Of a stretch of 64,000 bases of DNA, positions 49,224-57,162 are shown one piece after another. The notes under the pieces were generated by a model. The model ran no database searches and was not told the DNA's origin. It saw only the letters and a list, made by a program, of their open reading frames with translations. Position numbers and translations under genes: made by a program. Each line of letters starts with the position of its first letter. Within the stretch, counting starts at the first letter, position 1. The DNA is from Nocardiopsis sp. ATB16-24 (GTDB lineage: Bacteria > Actinomycetota > Actinomycetes > Streptosporangiales > Streptosporangiaceae), in contig NZ_JASCXJ010000006.1 in the NCBI RefSeq assembly GCF_030271535.1, positions 62,001 through 126,000 on the forward strand, given 5' to 3'.

Positions 49224-49240
49224 AGGACCGATGGACCGCC

Positions 49241-49282
49241 CCCGAGGCGTCGCGGACCGGAACCCGTTCGCGGCGCCTCGGG
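49241..49282. terminator. Terminator between glyS and hemolysin III genes
   Basis: 9-bp outer stem (49241-49249 with 49274-49282), extended inward by a partly paired stretch, between convergent genes. Confidence 0.7.
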
Positions 49283-49298
49283 TCTTCTCCGAACCGGA

Positions 49299-50060
49299 TC
49301 AGGTCGCGGTGTAGACCACGAAGGACACCGCTATGTAGTGGCACACGAAGGCCGCGATGGTCAACGAGTGGAAGATCTCGTGGAAGCCGAACCAGCGCGG
49401 AGCCGGGTCGGGCCACTTGAGCCCGTAGACCACGGCGCCGACGCTGTAGAGGACCCCGCCCACCAGGACGAGGATCCACGTCGCCGGGTGGGTTCCGCCC
49501 ACCAGGTCGGGGATGAACAGCACCGCCACCCAACCGATGGCCAGGTACAGCGCGGTGGACAGCCAACGCGGAGCGTTGAGCCACAACAGTTTGAAGCCCA
49601 CCCCGGCGATCGCCCCGCCCCAGATCACGACGAGCATCGCCACGCGCAGCGTGCCATCGAGCACCAGCAACACGAACGGTGTGTAGGTGCCGGCGATGAT
49701 GAGGTAGATGTTCGAGTGGTCCATACGGCGCAGGAGTTTTTGCGCTCGCGGTGACCAACGCCCCACGTGGTAGATCGCCGAGGTGCTGAACAGCAGCACC
49801 GAACTGAGCGCGTACACGGCGCTGGCGATCATGGCGGGAAGGGTGGGGGACAGGGCCACCAGGACGATGCCCGCGGCCAGGGCCAGCGGCGCGGTACCCA
49901 GGTGCAGCCATCCACGCAGTCGCGGTTTGACCGCCTCCATCAGGCTCTCGGCCGCGGCCGCGGCCCTGGCGGGGACGGAGGAGACCGATTCCCCATCGGG
50001 CCCGGGGGCGTTCGAACCGGTCTCCGTGCTCCTGGTCTCCCGCGCCTGCTCCTCCGACAC
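49299..50060 (-). CDS. Hemolysin III / PAQR family membrane protein
   Basis: 253 aa with a polar N-terminus (about 45 residues) and seven predicted helices. Conserved metal-site residues of the family are visible: STSAIYH with S and H, MDHSNIYLIIAGTYTPF, and FHEIFHSLTIAAFVCHY with two further histidines. In bacteria the family (TrhA/YqfA) affects membrane fluidity and lipid energetics; hemolysis is doubtful. The GTG at 50060 has no strong ribosome site. A palindromic site lies 51 nt upstream. Confidence 0.9.
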   Translation of the reverse strand: MSEEQARETRSTETGSNAPGPDGESVSSVPARAAAAAESLMEAVKPRLRGWLHLGTAPLALAAGIVLVALSPTLPAMIASAVYALSSVLLFSTSAIYHVGRWSPRAQKLLRRMDHSNIYLIIAGTYTPFVLLVLDGTLRVAMLVVIWGGAIAGVGFKLLWLNAPRWLSTALYLAIGWVAVLFIPDLVGGTHPATWILVLVGGVLYSVGAVVYGLKWPDPAPRWFGFHEIFHSLTIAAFVCHYIAVSFVVYTAT

Positions 50061-50110
50061 GTCGCATCCCTTCCGTTTCGGGGTCCCCTGCTGCGGGCCT
50101 TCTGGAAGAC

Positions 50111-50132
50111 TAACTTACGCCTCCGTAGGTTA
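50111..50132. promoter_or_regulatory. TetR-type palindrome upstream of hemolysin III
   Basis: TAACTTACG-CCTC-CGTAGGTTA, 9-4-9 with one mismatched pair. The spacing and TTACG/CGTAR arms are like TetR-family operators found before actinobacterial lipid genes. No TetR gene is in the window, so the regulator would be encoded elsewhere. Confidence 0.5.
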
Positions 50133-50175
50133 CTTGTCGGTACGCCTGTGTTTCAGGGCACAGGAGTCGATGTGG

Positions 50176-50292
50176 TCATCGTCCCCGGCGGCCTTTCGGG
50201 GCGGGTCGGCCCTCCGATTGGTTGAGGGCTTCCTCCAGGGGGAACGAGTCGAGGACGGCGAGGTTGTCGAGCATGCTCAGTGCTGTGACCAT
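50176..50292 (-). CDS. Possible 38-residue peptide gene
   Basis: MVTALSMLDNLAVLDSFPLEEALNQ... to a basic tail ending RGR. Third positions are strongly G/C as in real genes here, but there is no good ribosome site and no recognised family. It sits in the gap between divergent hemolysin III and ppdK genes. Listed as tentative. Confidence 0.25.
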   Translation of the reverse strand: MVTALSMLDNLAVLDSFPLEEALNQSEGRPAPKGRRGR

Positions 50293-50364
50293 TGGTTTCA
50301 CTGTTCCACAAGTCCACATTCCCGCTTTCCGGCGTCCGCGCTCCACTGTTCTGCGATGAACCAT

Positions 50365-50376
50365 TGGTATAGACCT
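50365..50376. promoter_or_regulatory. DasR-like (dre) site upstream of ppdK
   Basis: TGGTATAGACCT matches the GntR/DasR operator core TGGTCTAGACCA at 10 of 12 positions and chitinase promoter repeats TGGTCCAGACCT at 10 of 12. It lies 157 nt before the ppdK start in an AT-rich patch. Functional link to N-acetylglucosamine control is inference. Confidence 0.4.
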
Positions 50377-50532
50377 TTTTGATGCCTTTGACCTGGGAAT
50401 ACGTTGGAACAGGGGAGTCCGTGAAGGTGCGAGTACGCACGGTGTGGAAGAGTCACGCCCATCCGGGCGTCGGCGCCGACCCCGCGCCGGGTTGATGAGA
50501 GCCGGGTCATCGAGAAGCGAGGGAGCATCCCC

Positions 50533-53229
50533 GTGACCAAGTACGTCTACAAGTTCGCCGAGGGCAACAAGGACCTGAAGGACCTCCTCGGCGGCAAGGG
50601 AGCCAATCTCGCCGAGATGACCAATCTCGGGTTGCCGGTCCCCCCGGGGTTCACCATCACCACCGAGGCGTGCCGCCACTACCTCTCCCACGGCACCATG
50701 CCGGCCGGACTCGACGCCGAGATCGAGGCCCACCTCGCGCAGCTGGAGAAGACCATGGGCCGCCGCCTGGGACAGCCCGACGATCCGCTCCTGGTGAGTG
50801 TGCGCTCGGGCGCCAGGTTCTCCATGCCCGGCATGATGGAGACGGTCCTCAACATCGGCCTCAACGACGACTCCGTCCTCGGCCTGGCCGCCCAGGGGGG
50901 TGACGAACGCTTCGCCTGGGACTCCTACCGCCGGCTGATCCAGATGTTCGGCAGGACCGTCCAGGGCATCGACGGCGAGCTCTTCGAGGACGCCATCGAG
51001 GAGCTCAAGGCCGCCAAAGAGGGCACCAGCGACCTGGACCTGGACGCCGCCGATCTGCGTCGGCTCGTCGACCGCTTCAAGGCCATCGTCCTGGAACAGA
51101 CCGGAAGCCCCTTCCCGAGCGACCCCCGTGAGCAGATGAACCTGGCCGTCAGGGCGGTCTTCGACTCCTGGAACGCCCCCAGGGCCGTCCTGTACCGCCG
51201 TCAGGAGCGCATCCCCGCCGATCTGGGAACCGCCGTCAACATCTGTTCCATGGTCTTCGGCAACCTCGGCATGGACTCGGGCACCGGGGTCGCCTTCACC
51301 CGGGACCCCGCCTCCGGCCGACAGGGCGTCTACGGCGACTACCTCCAGAACGCCCAGGGCGAGGACGTGGTGGCCGGTATCCGCAACACCGTGCCCCTCG
51401 CCCGGTTGGAGGAGATCGACGCCCGCAGCTACGAGGAACTGCTGGGCATCATGGAGACCCTGGAGAACCACTACCGGGACCTGTGCGACATCGAGTTCAC
51501 CATCGAACGCGGCAAGCTGTGGATGTTGCAGACCCGCGTGGGCAAGCGCACGGCCGCGGCCGCGTTCCGTATCGCCGACCAACTCCTCGACCAGGAGATG
51601 ATCACCCTGGAGGAGGCGGTCCAGCGAGTCACCGGAGACCAACTGGCGCAGTTGATGTTCCCCCGCTTCGACGAGGAGGTCGCCTCCGGCCCCGACGTCC
51701 ACCGCCTCGGACGCGGAATGAACGCCTCTCCCGGCGCCGCCGTCGGCAAGGCCGTCTTCGACTCCTACACCGCCGTCAAGTGGTCGCGCAGCGGTGAGCG
51801 GGTCATCCTGTGCCGCCGCGAGACCAACCCCGACGACCTTGAGGGCATGATCGCCGCGGAGGGCATCCTCACCAGTAGGGGCGGCAAGACCTCGCACGCG
51901 GCCGTGGTCGCCCGCGGCATGGGCAAGACCTGTGTGTGCGGCGCCGAGGAACTCGACATCGACACCAAGAACCGGCGCATGACCGCGCCCGGTGGCGAGG
52001 TGATCGAGGAGGGCGACGTCATCTCCATCGACGGCACCAGCGGAACGGTCTTCCTCGGTGAGGTCCCCGTGGTGGACTCCCCGGTCGTCCGTTACTTCGA
52101 GGGTGAGATCGACCCGGCCTCCGACCAGGCGGACGATCTGGTGCGCGCCGTGGACCGCCTCATGCACTATGTCGACGCCGCCCGCCGCATGCGCGTGCGC
52201 GCCAACGCCGACACCCCTCAGGACGCCGCGCGCGCCCGTCGCATGGGGGCCCAGGGCATCGGTCTGTGCCGTACCGAGCACATGTTCCTGGGCGACCGTC
52301 GCCAACTGGTCGAGACGCTCATCCTCGCCGACACCGAGGACGAGCAGATCCAGGCCTTGGAGGAACTGCTGCCTCAGCAGCGCGAGGACTTCGGCGGGAT
52401 CCTGGAGGCCATGGACGGCCTGCCCGTGACCGTGCGCCTGCTCGACCCCCCGCTGCACGAGTTCCTGCCCGACATCACCGAACTCTCGGTGCGCGTCGCC
52501 GTGGCCGAGGCGCGCGGGGAGAGCCACGAGAACGACCTGCGCCTGCTCCAGGCGGTCCACAGGCTGCACGAACAGAACCCGATGTTGGGCCTGCGCGGGG
52601 TGCGTCTGGGGCTGGTCGTCCCGGGGCTGTTCACCATGCAGGTGCGTGCCATCGCCCAGGCCGCCGTGGACCGCGTCAAGGCGGGCGGGCGGCCCCGACC
52701 CGAGATCATGATCCCGCTCGTGGGCACCGTGCAGGAGCTGGAGATCATCCGGGAGGACGCGTTGCGCGTGCTCGGGGAGGTGTCCCGGGAGAGCGGTGTC
52801 GAGCTGGACTTCCCGATCGGGACGATGATCGAACTTCCCAGGGCCGCCCTGACCGCGGGGCAGATCGCCGAGAACGCCGACTTCTTCTCCTTCGGTACCA
52901 ACGACCTCACCCAGACGGTCTGGGGATTCTCCCGTGACGACGTGGAGGCCTCCTTCTTCTCCGCCTACCTGGAGAAGGGGGTCTTCGGGGTGTCGCCCTT
53001 CGAGTCCCTGGACGTGGACGGGGTGGGTCGCCTGGTCGGTATCGCCACGGAGGAGGGGCGGGCCGCCAGGCCGGGGATCAAGCTCGGCGTGTGCGGTGAA
53101 CACGGAGGAGACCCCGCCTCGGTGCACTTCTTCCACAAGGTCGGTCTGGACTACGTCTCCTGCTCTCCCTTCCGGGTGCCCGTCGCCCGGTTGGAGGCGG
53201 GACGGGCGGCCGCCCATCCCGTGCACTGA
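50533..53229 (+). CDS. ppdK: Pyruvate, phosphate dikinase
   Basis: 898-aa enzyme interconverting pyruvate, ATP and phosphate with PEP, AMP and diphosphate. The ATP-grasp domain opens with LLGGKGANLAEMTNLGLPVPPGFTI. The swivelling domain has GGKTSHAAVVARGMG with catalytic H455. The C-terminal PEP/pyruvate barrel has GLCRTEHMF, FPIGTMIELPRAAL, FSFGTNDLTQT and VCGEHGGDPASV with the catalytic Cys. The GTG at 50533 has GAGGGAG upstream. Full length for the family. A strong hairpin follows. Confidence 0.97.
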   Translation: MTKYVYKFAEGNKDLKDLLGGKGANLAEMTNLGLPVPPGFTITTEACRHYLSHGTMPAGLDAEIEAHLAQLEKTMGRRLGQPDDPLLVSVRSGARFSMPGMMETVLNIGLNDDSVLGLAAQGGDERFAWDSYRRLIQMFGRTVQGIDGELFEDAIEELKAAKEGTSDLDLDAADLRRLVDRFKAIVLEQTGSPFPSDPREQMNLAVRAVFDSWNAPRAVLYRRQERIPADLGTAVNICSMVFGNLGMDSGTGVAFTRDPASGRQGVYGDYLQNAQGEDVVAGIRNTVPLARLEEIDARSYEELLGIMETLENHYRDLCDIEFTIERGKLWMLQTRVGKRTAAAAFRIADQLLDQEMITLEEAVQRVTGDQLAQLMFPRFDEEVASGPDVHRLGRGMNASPGAAVGKAVFDSYTAVKWSRSGERVILCRRETNPDDLEGMIAAEGILTSRGGKTSHAAVVARGMGKTCVCGAEELDIDTKNRRMTAPGGEVIEEGDVISIDGTSGTVFLGEVPVVDSPVVRYFEGEIDPASDQADDLVRAVDRLMHYVDAARRMRVRANADTPQDAARARRMGAQGIGLCRTEHMFLGDRRQLVETLILADTEDEQIQALEELLPQQREDFGGILEAMDGLPVTVRLLDPPLHEFLPDITELSVRVAVAEARGESHENDLRLLQAVHRLHEQNPMLGLRGVRLGLVVPGLFTMQVRAIAQAAVDRVKAGGRPRPEIMIPLVGTVQELEIIREDALRVLGEVSRESGVELDFPIGTMIELPRAALTAGQIAENADFFSFGTNDLTQTVWGFSRDDVEASFFSAYLEKGVFGVSPFESLDVDGVGRLVGIATEEGRAARPGIKLGVCGEHGGDPASVHFFHKVGLDYVSCSPFRVPVARLEAGRAAAHPVH

Positions 53230-53237
53230 CACTCGGG

Positions 53238-53274
53238 CCGTGGGCGTGGTGGTGAAGGACCACCGCGCCCACGG
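53238..53274 (+). terminator. Terminator after ppdK
   Basis: 16-bp stem with one G-T pair (53238-53253 with 53259-53274), 5-nt loop, 8 nt after the stop. The 276 bp from here to the next start hold an AT-rich likely promoter (TATTCT at 53369-53374) and no gene. Confidence 0.8.
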
Positions 53275-53550
53275 CGCTCGTGGGTGGAGGAAATGTTCCG
53301 GACACGCCCTAGACTCATCCCGGTCGGCGGTCACGCGTTCGAAAATAAGCTGTGATCTGTCCGTGATGTATTCTGGCCGCCGAGTAGATCATCCGTTCCC
53401 CCTTCTCCTCGCACCCGAGAAGCAGGGTGCGCCGACACCTTCCTCCGCCACGGCCCCTCGGCCGAGATCACCGCGAACCAGTGGTGGGCGGAGACCGTCC
53501 CAGTGGGGGTGGGAGCCCCCCGACCAGAGCAGCTGCGCGGAGGTGAGCCG

Positions 53551-54639
53551 GTGCGAACGGCGAACGACGGCCTTGGCGAGGAGCCGTGGGACGACCCGGC
53601 CATTGCCTCCTCCCCCGATGACGAGGCCACCCGGGTCTTCTCTCGGGAGGCCTTCTCCCTGGCCTCCGCGTCCTCCGACGCGGACACCACACGTGAGTTC
53701 GCCCGTGAGGCGTCCGACGAGACGACCCGGGCCCTGCGACGTGAGGAGTCCACGGAGGCCTCCGGAACCCGTGAGTTCGCCCGGTCGGACTTCGACGACC
53801 TCTACGAGGTTCCGGCCGGCTCCGAAGGGGAGTGGGCGTCGGGCCGTAAGGCGCAGGAGCCGGGGTCGTCGAGCGTCGACTTCACCCGTCGCTTCGTTCG
53901 TGAACGTCCGCCCGGCCGCGGTCGGGCGCCGTATTCGCGGGAAAGGGAGCCGGAGGAGACACCGCCCACCGCCGAACCCCGCCGGTCGCGGCCGGCGCCT
54001 CCCCGTCCGCGCGGGCGTCGCCGCCGTTTCCGCCTGCGGTGGGTGATCACCCTGGTGCTGCTCACCGTCCTGGCCCTTCCCCCCGCGACCTGGGGTTGGG
54101 TCTGGTACACCGCACGGCAGGACGACCGCACGGCCTCCGACGCCATCATCGTGCTCGGCGCCAGCCAGTACAACGGTGTCCCCTCACCCGTCTTCGAGGC
54201 CCGACTGCGCCAGGCCCAGGAGCTCTACCTGGAAGGCGTCGCCCCCGTCATCATCACCGTCGGCGGCAAGCAGCCCGGTGACAACTTCACCGAGGCGGCC
54301 TCGGGCCGCAACTGGCTGGTCGAGGTGGGGGTCCCAGCCGAGCAGATCATCGCGGTGGAGGAGGGCAGCGACACCCTACAGAGCATCCAGGCCGTCTCCT
54401 CGGTCTTCGAGGAACGCTCCTGGGAGACGGCCGTCCTCGTCTCCGACCCCTGGCACAGCCTGCGTTCCAAGCGCATGGCGGCCGACCACGGCATCGAGGC
54501 GGGCACCTCGCCCTCCCGCTCGGGCCCGGCGGTCATCGAGCGCCGTACCCAGGTGTGGTACATCACCAGGGAGACCGCCTCGCTCTGGTACTACTGGATC
54601 TTCAACAACAGCAGCGACATTCAGGTCAACGCCGCCTGA
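53551..54639 (+). CDS. DUF218/YdcF-type membrane protein with five TRxFxR repeats
   Basis: 362 aa. Residues 1-160 are a disordered cytoplasmic tail with five copies of T-R-x-[FL]-x-R-[ES]: TRVFSRE (27-33), TREFARE (47-53), TRALRRE (59-65), TREFARS (73-79), TRRFVRE (112-118). A basic stretch and one membrane helix (about 164-186) lead to an extracytoplasmic DUF218 domain: [58 protein letters not shown]. The fold is shared with SanA/YdcF envelope proteins. GTG at 53551 has GGAGG 7 nt upstream. The tail repeats look like phosphothreonine motifs of FHA-pathway proteins; that is inference. Confidence 0.85.
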   Translation: MRTANDGLGEEPWDDPAIASSPDDEATRVFSREAFSLASASSDADTTREFAREASDETTRALRREESTEASGTREFARSDFDDLYEVPAGSEGEWASGRKAQEPGSSSVDFTRRFVRERPPGRGRAPYSREREPEETPPTAEPRRSRPAPPRPRGRRRRFRLRWVITLVLLTVLALPPATWGWVWYTARQDDRTASDAIIVLGASQYNGVPSPVFEARLRQAQELYLEGVAPVIITVGGKQPGDNFTEAASGRNWLVEVGVPAEQIIAVEEGSDTLQSIQAVSSVFEERSWETAVLVSDPWHSLRSKRMAADHGIEAGTSPSRSGPAVIERRTQVWYITRETASLWYYWIFNNSSDIQVNAA

Positions 54640-54689
54640 CCAGCGCAGACGGCGGGTGTTGTCGGAGCGGGGAAGTAGGGTCGTACCCG

Positions 54690-55940
54690 ATGACGAACCA
54701 CGTCCGCGAAGGCGGAGCGCCCGGATACACGGCACATGACACCGAACGCAGGACGCGGGAGGACCGCAAGAACCGCGCCCGGGACCCCTTCGAACGCGAT
54801 CGCGCCAGGGTCCTGCACAGTTCCGCGCTACGCCGCCTGGCCGCCAAGACCCAGGTGGTCCAGCCCGGAGTGAGCGACTTCCCGCGCACCCGCCTCACCC
54901 ACTCCCTGGAGTGCGCCCAGATCGGCCGCGAACTCGGTCAGGCGCTGGGCTGTGATCCCGATCTGGTGGAGACTGCCTGCCTCTCCCACGACCTGGGCCA
55001 TCCGCCCTTCGGACACAACGGCGAGCGCGCCCTGGACGAGGCCGCCGCCGCGTGCGGCGGGTTCGAGGGCAACGCCCAGAGTCTGCGCCTGCTGGTGCGG
55101 CTGGAGGGCAAGGTCATCGACGCCGAGGGACGCAGCGCCGGGCTCAACCTCACACGCGCCACCCTCGACGCCACCGTCAAGTACCCCTGGCGTCGCGGTG
55201 AGGGCGGTCACACCCACAAGTTCAACTGCTATCCCGACGACACCGAGGTGTTCACCTGGCTGCGCCGGGGCGCGCCCCGGAATCGCACCTGCTTCGAGGC
55301 CCAGGTCATGGACTGGGCCGACGACGTCGCCTACTCCGTCCACGACGTGGAGGACGCCCTGCACGCGGGGTTGGTGGACCCCTCCGCCCTGCACAGCGCC
55401 GCCGAACGCGCCGAGATCGTCCGTATCGCGGCCGAACACTACTGCGACGCCGACCCCGCCGAGCTCGACGAGGTCTTCACCGCACTGGTCTCCGCCCCCG
55501 CCTGGCCCCGCGAGTTCACCGGGGACCTGCCCTCCCTGGCGGCCCTGAAGAACCTCACCAGCGAACTCATCGGCCGTTTCTGTCGGGAGGCGGAGGAGGC
55601 CACCCGCGCCGCCCACGGTCCCGGACGTCTCACCCGCTACGGCGCCGACCTCATCGTGCCGCGCCGCCCGTTGCTGGAATGCGCCCTTCTCAAGGCGGTC
55701 GCGGCCCACTTCGTGCTCTCCCGGGAGGAGGCCCTGGCCTACCAGGCGCAGGAGCGGCGTCTGATCACCGAACTGGTCGAGGCCCTGTGGAAGAGCGCCC
55801 CGGAAGGACTCGACCCCCAGTTCCGCGCCGCCTTCGCCGAGGCCGGGGACGAAACGGCCGCCCTGCGGGTGGTGATCGACCAGGTGGCCTCGCTCACCGA
55901 CACCTCCGCCACCGCCCTGCACGCCCGCATGGTGGGTTGA
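54690..55940 (+). CDS. dgt: Deoxyguanosinetriphosphate triphosphohydrolase-like HD protein
   Basis: 416-aa HD-domain dNTP triphosphohydrolase releasing triphosphate from dGTP. It has [18 protein letters not shown] (H71), [14 protein letters not shown] (H100, D101), [14 protein letters not shown] and [21 protein letters not shown] with the fourth metal ligand. ATG at 54690 follows TAGGGT (54676-54681) by 8 nt, a leaderless pattern. In relatives dgt precedes dnaG; here the arabinose cluster follows instead. Confidence 0.93.
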   Translation: MTNHVREGGAPGYTAHDTERRTREDRKNRARDPFERDRARVLHSSALRRLAAKTQVVQPGVSDFPRTRLTHSLECAQIGRELGQALGCDPDLVETACLSHDLGHPPFGHNGERALDEAAAACGGFEGNAQSLRLLVRLEGKVIDAEGRSAGLNLTRATLDATVKYPWRRGEGGHTHKFNCYPDDTEVFTWLRRGAPRNRTCFEAQVMDWADDVAYSVHDVEDALHAGLVDPSALHSAAERAEIVRIAAEHYCDADPAELDEVFTALVSAPAWPREFTGDLPSLAALKNLTSELIGRFCREAEEATRAAHGPGRLTRYGADLIVPRRPLLECALLKAVAAHFVLSREEALAYQAQERRLITELVEALWKSAPEGLDPQFRAAFAEAGDETAALRVVIDQVASLTDTSATALHARMVG

Positions 55941-55968
55941 CGCGCCTCCCGGTTTCGGGGAAGGGGGG

Positions 55969-55997
55969 TTGACTTTCCGTATGTGAGCGCTAACACT
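55969..55997 (+). promoter_or_regulatory. Promoter and operator of the arabinose regulator
   Basis: TTGACT (55969-55974) and TAACAC (55991-55996) make a near-consensus promoter with 16-bp spacing. The 14-mer TGTGAGCGCTAACA (55982-55995) overlaps the spacer and -10. Its core AGCGCT is palindromic, as in LacI operators. The identical sequence in reverse orientation occurs at 57174-57187, so this is almost certainly a binding site of the adjacent LacI-type protein and a means of autorepression. Confidence 0.8.
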
Positions 55998-56035
55998 GTT
56001 GCGCACCTCACATGACCCCTTGGAGGTGCGTCCAG

Positions 56036-57079
56036 TTGAACCCAGGTGACCGTACCCCCGTCATGGCGGACGTGGCCCGGTTGGCCGGAGTCTCCCACCA
56101 GACGGTCTCCCGTGTCGTCAACGGCCATCCCAACGTCCGTGAGGAAACGGTCCTGCGGGTACGGCGCGCGATCGACGAACTCGGATACCACCGCAACCCG
56201 ACGGCGAGGGCACTGGTCACCCGCCGGACCAACGTGCTCGGCGTCATCGCCTTCGACACCACGCTCTTCGGTCCCGCGCAGACCCTGGCGGGCATCGAAC
56301 GCGCGGCACGCGAAGAGGGCTACTTCCTGAGCATGGTCACCTTGGACGACGTGTCGCCGGACGGGGTCGTCGCGGCGGCCGATTATCTGGTCCAGCAGTC
56401 CGTCGAAGGTTGTGTGGCGATCGCCCCGCAACGCAGCCTGGTCGAGGCACTGGCCGCGGTGCGGGGCCCACGCCCCCTCGTCGCCGTGGAGGGCGGGGAG
56501 GGCTCGGGCCTTCCCGTCGTGTGCGTGGACCAGGTCCAAGGCTCCTACGACGCCGTGCGACACCTGCTCGCACTGGGCCACAGCACCGTCCACCACATCG
56601 AGGGAGCTCCCCTGTGGCTGGAGTCGGAGGCCCGCGTGGTCGGGTGGCGCCGGGCGCTCACCGAGGCCGGGGCGCCGATTCCCGAACCGCTCCAGGGTGA
56701 CTGGAGCCCCCGATCCGGCTACGAGCTGGGCCGCCGACTGGTGGCCCGGCGGGCCGCGGGGGAGCGCGTCACGGCCGTCTTCGTCGGCAACGACCAGATG
56801 GCCATAGGGCTGCTGCGCGCCCTGTACGAGGCGGGGCTGCGCGTGCCCGGGGACGTCAGCGTGGTCGGCTTCGACGACGTGCCCGAGGCGGAGTTCCTCA
56901 CCCCCTCCCTGACCACCGTCTTCCAGGACTTCGCCCAGGTGGGCAAGGAGAGCCTGGCACTGCTGCTCGGCGAGATCGACGCCCAGCGCAACGGCTCCGC
57001 GGCCTCCTCCCGGGCCGGCCGCAGAGTCGTTCCGGCCCGGCTGCGGATCCGGGGCAGCAGCGGCCCCCCACCCCCCTGA
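56036..57079 (+). CDS. araR: LacI-family regulator of the arabinose cluster
   Basis: 347-aa repressor. HTH and hinge: MADVARLAGVSHQTVSRVVNGHPNV, with a LacI effector domain following (VLGVIAFDTTLFGPAQ, VIAPQRS-like region, VSVVGFDDVPEAEFLTPSLTTV). I chose TTG at 56036 because GGAGG (56024-56028) is 7 nt upstream; an ATG at 56063 gives a minimal HTH start and an ATG at 56012 lacks a ribosome site. The symbol is by context; the B. subtilis AraR is of GntR type and unrelated at the N-terminus. The downstream araB carries the second operator. Confidence 0.87.
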   Translation: MNPGDRTPVMADVARLAGVSHQTVSRVVNGHPNVREETVLRVRRAIDELGYHRNPTARALVTRRTNVLGVIAFDTTLFGPAQTLAGIERAAREEGYFLSMVTLDDVSPDGVVAAADYLVQQSVEGCVAIAPQRSLVEALAAVRGPRPLVAVEGGEGSGLPVVCVDQVQGSYDAVRHLLALGHSTVHHIEGAPLWLESEARVVGWRRALTEAGAPIPEPLQGDWSPRSGYELGRRLVARRAAGERVTAVFVGNDQMAIGLLRALYEAGLRVPGDVSVVGFDDVPEAEFLTPSLTTVFQDFAQVGKESLALLLGEIDAQRNGSAASSRAGRRVVPARLRIRGSSGPPPP

Positions 57080-57162
57080 CGCCTTCGCCCGCCCCCGTCC
57101 GACCGTTCGCCTCCCCGCCTCCGAGACTCCGAGACTCCGCCCCCACCGGAAGGGATTCCTTC

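Noticed and set aside
50176-53334. A 1052-codon minus-strand open frame opposite ppdK
   Set aside because: It mirrors the codon pattern of the real ppdK gene, has no recognisable domain and is a usual by-product of very high GC content. Only its last 38 codons, outside ppdK, were kept as a tentative peptide.
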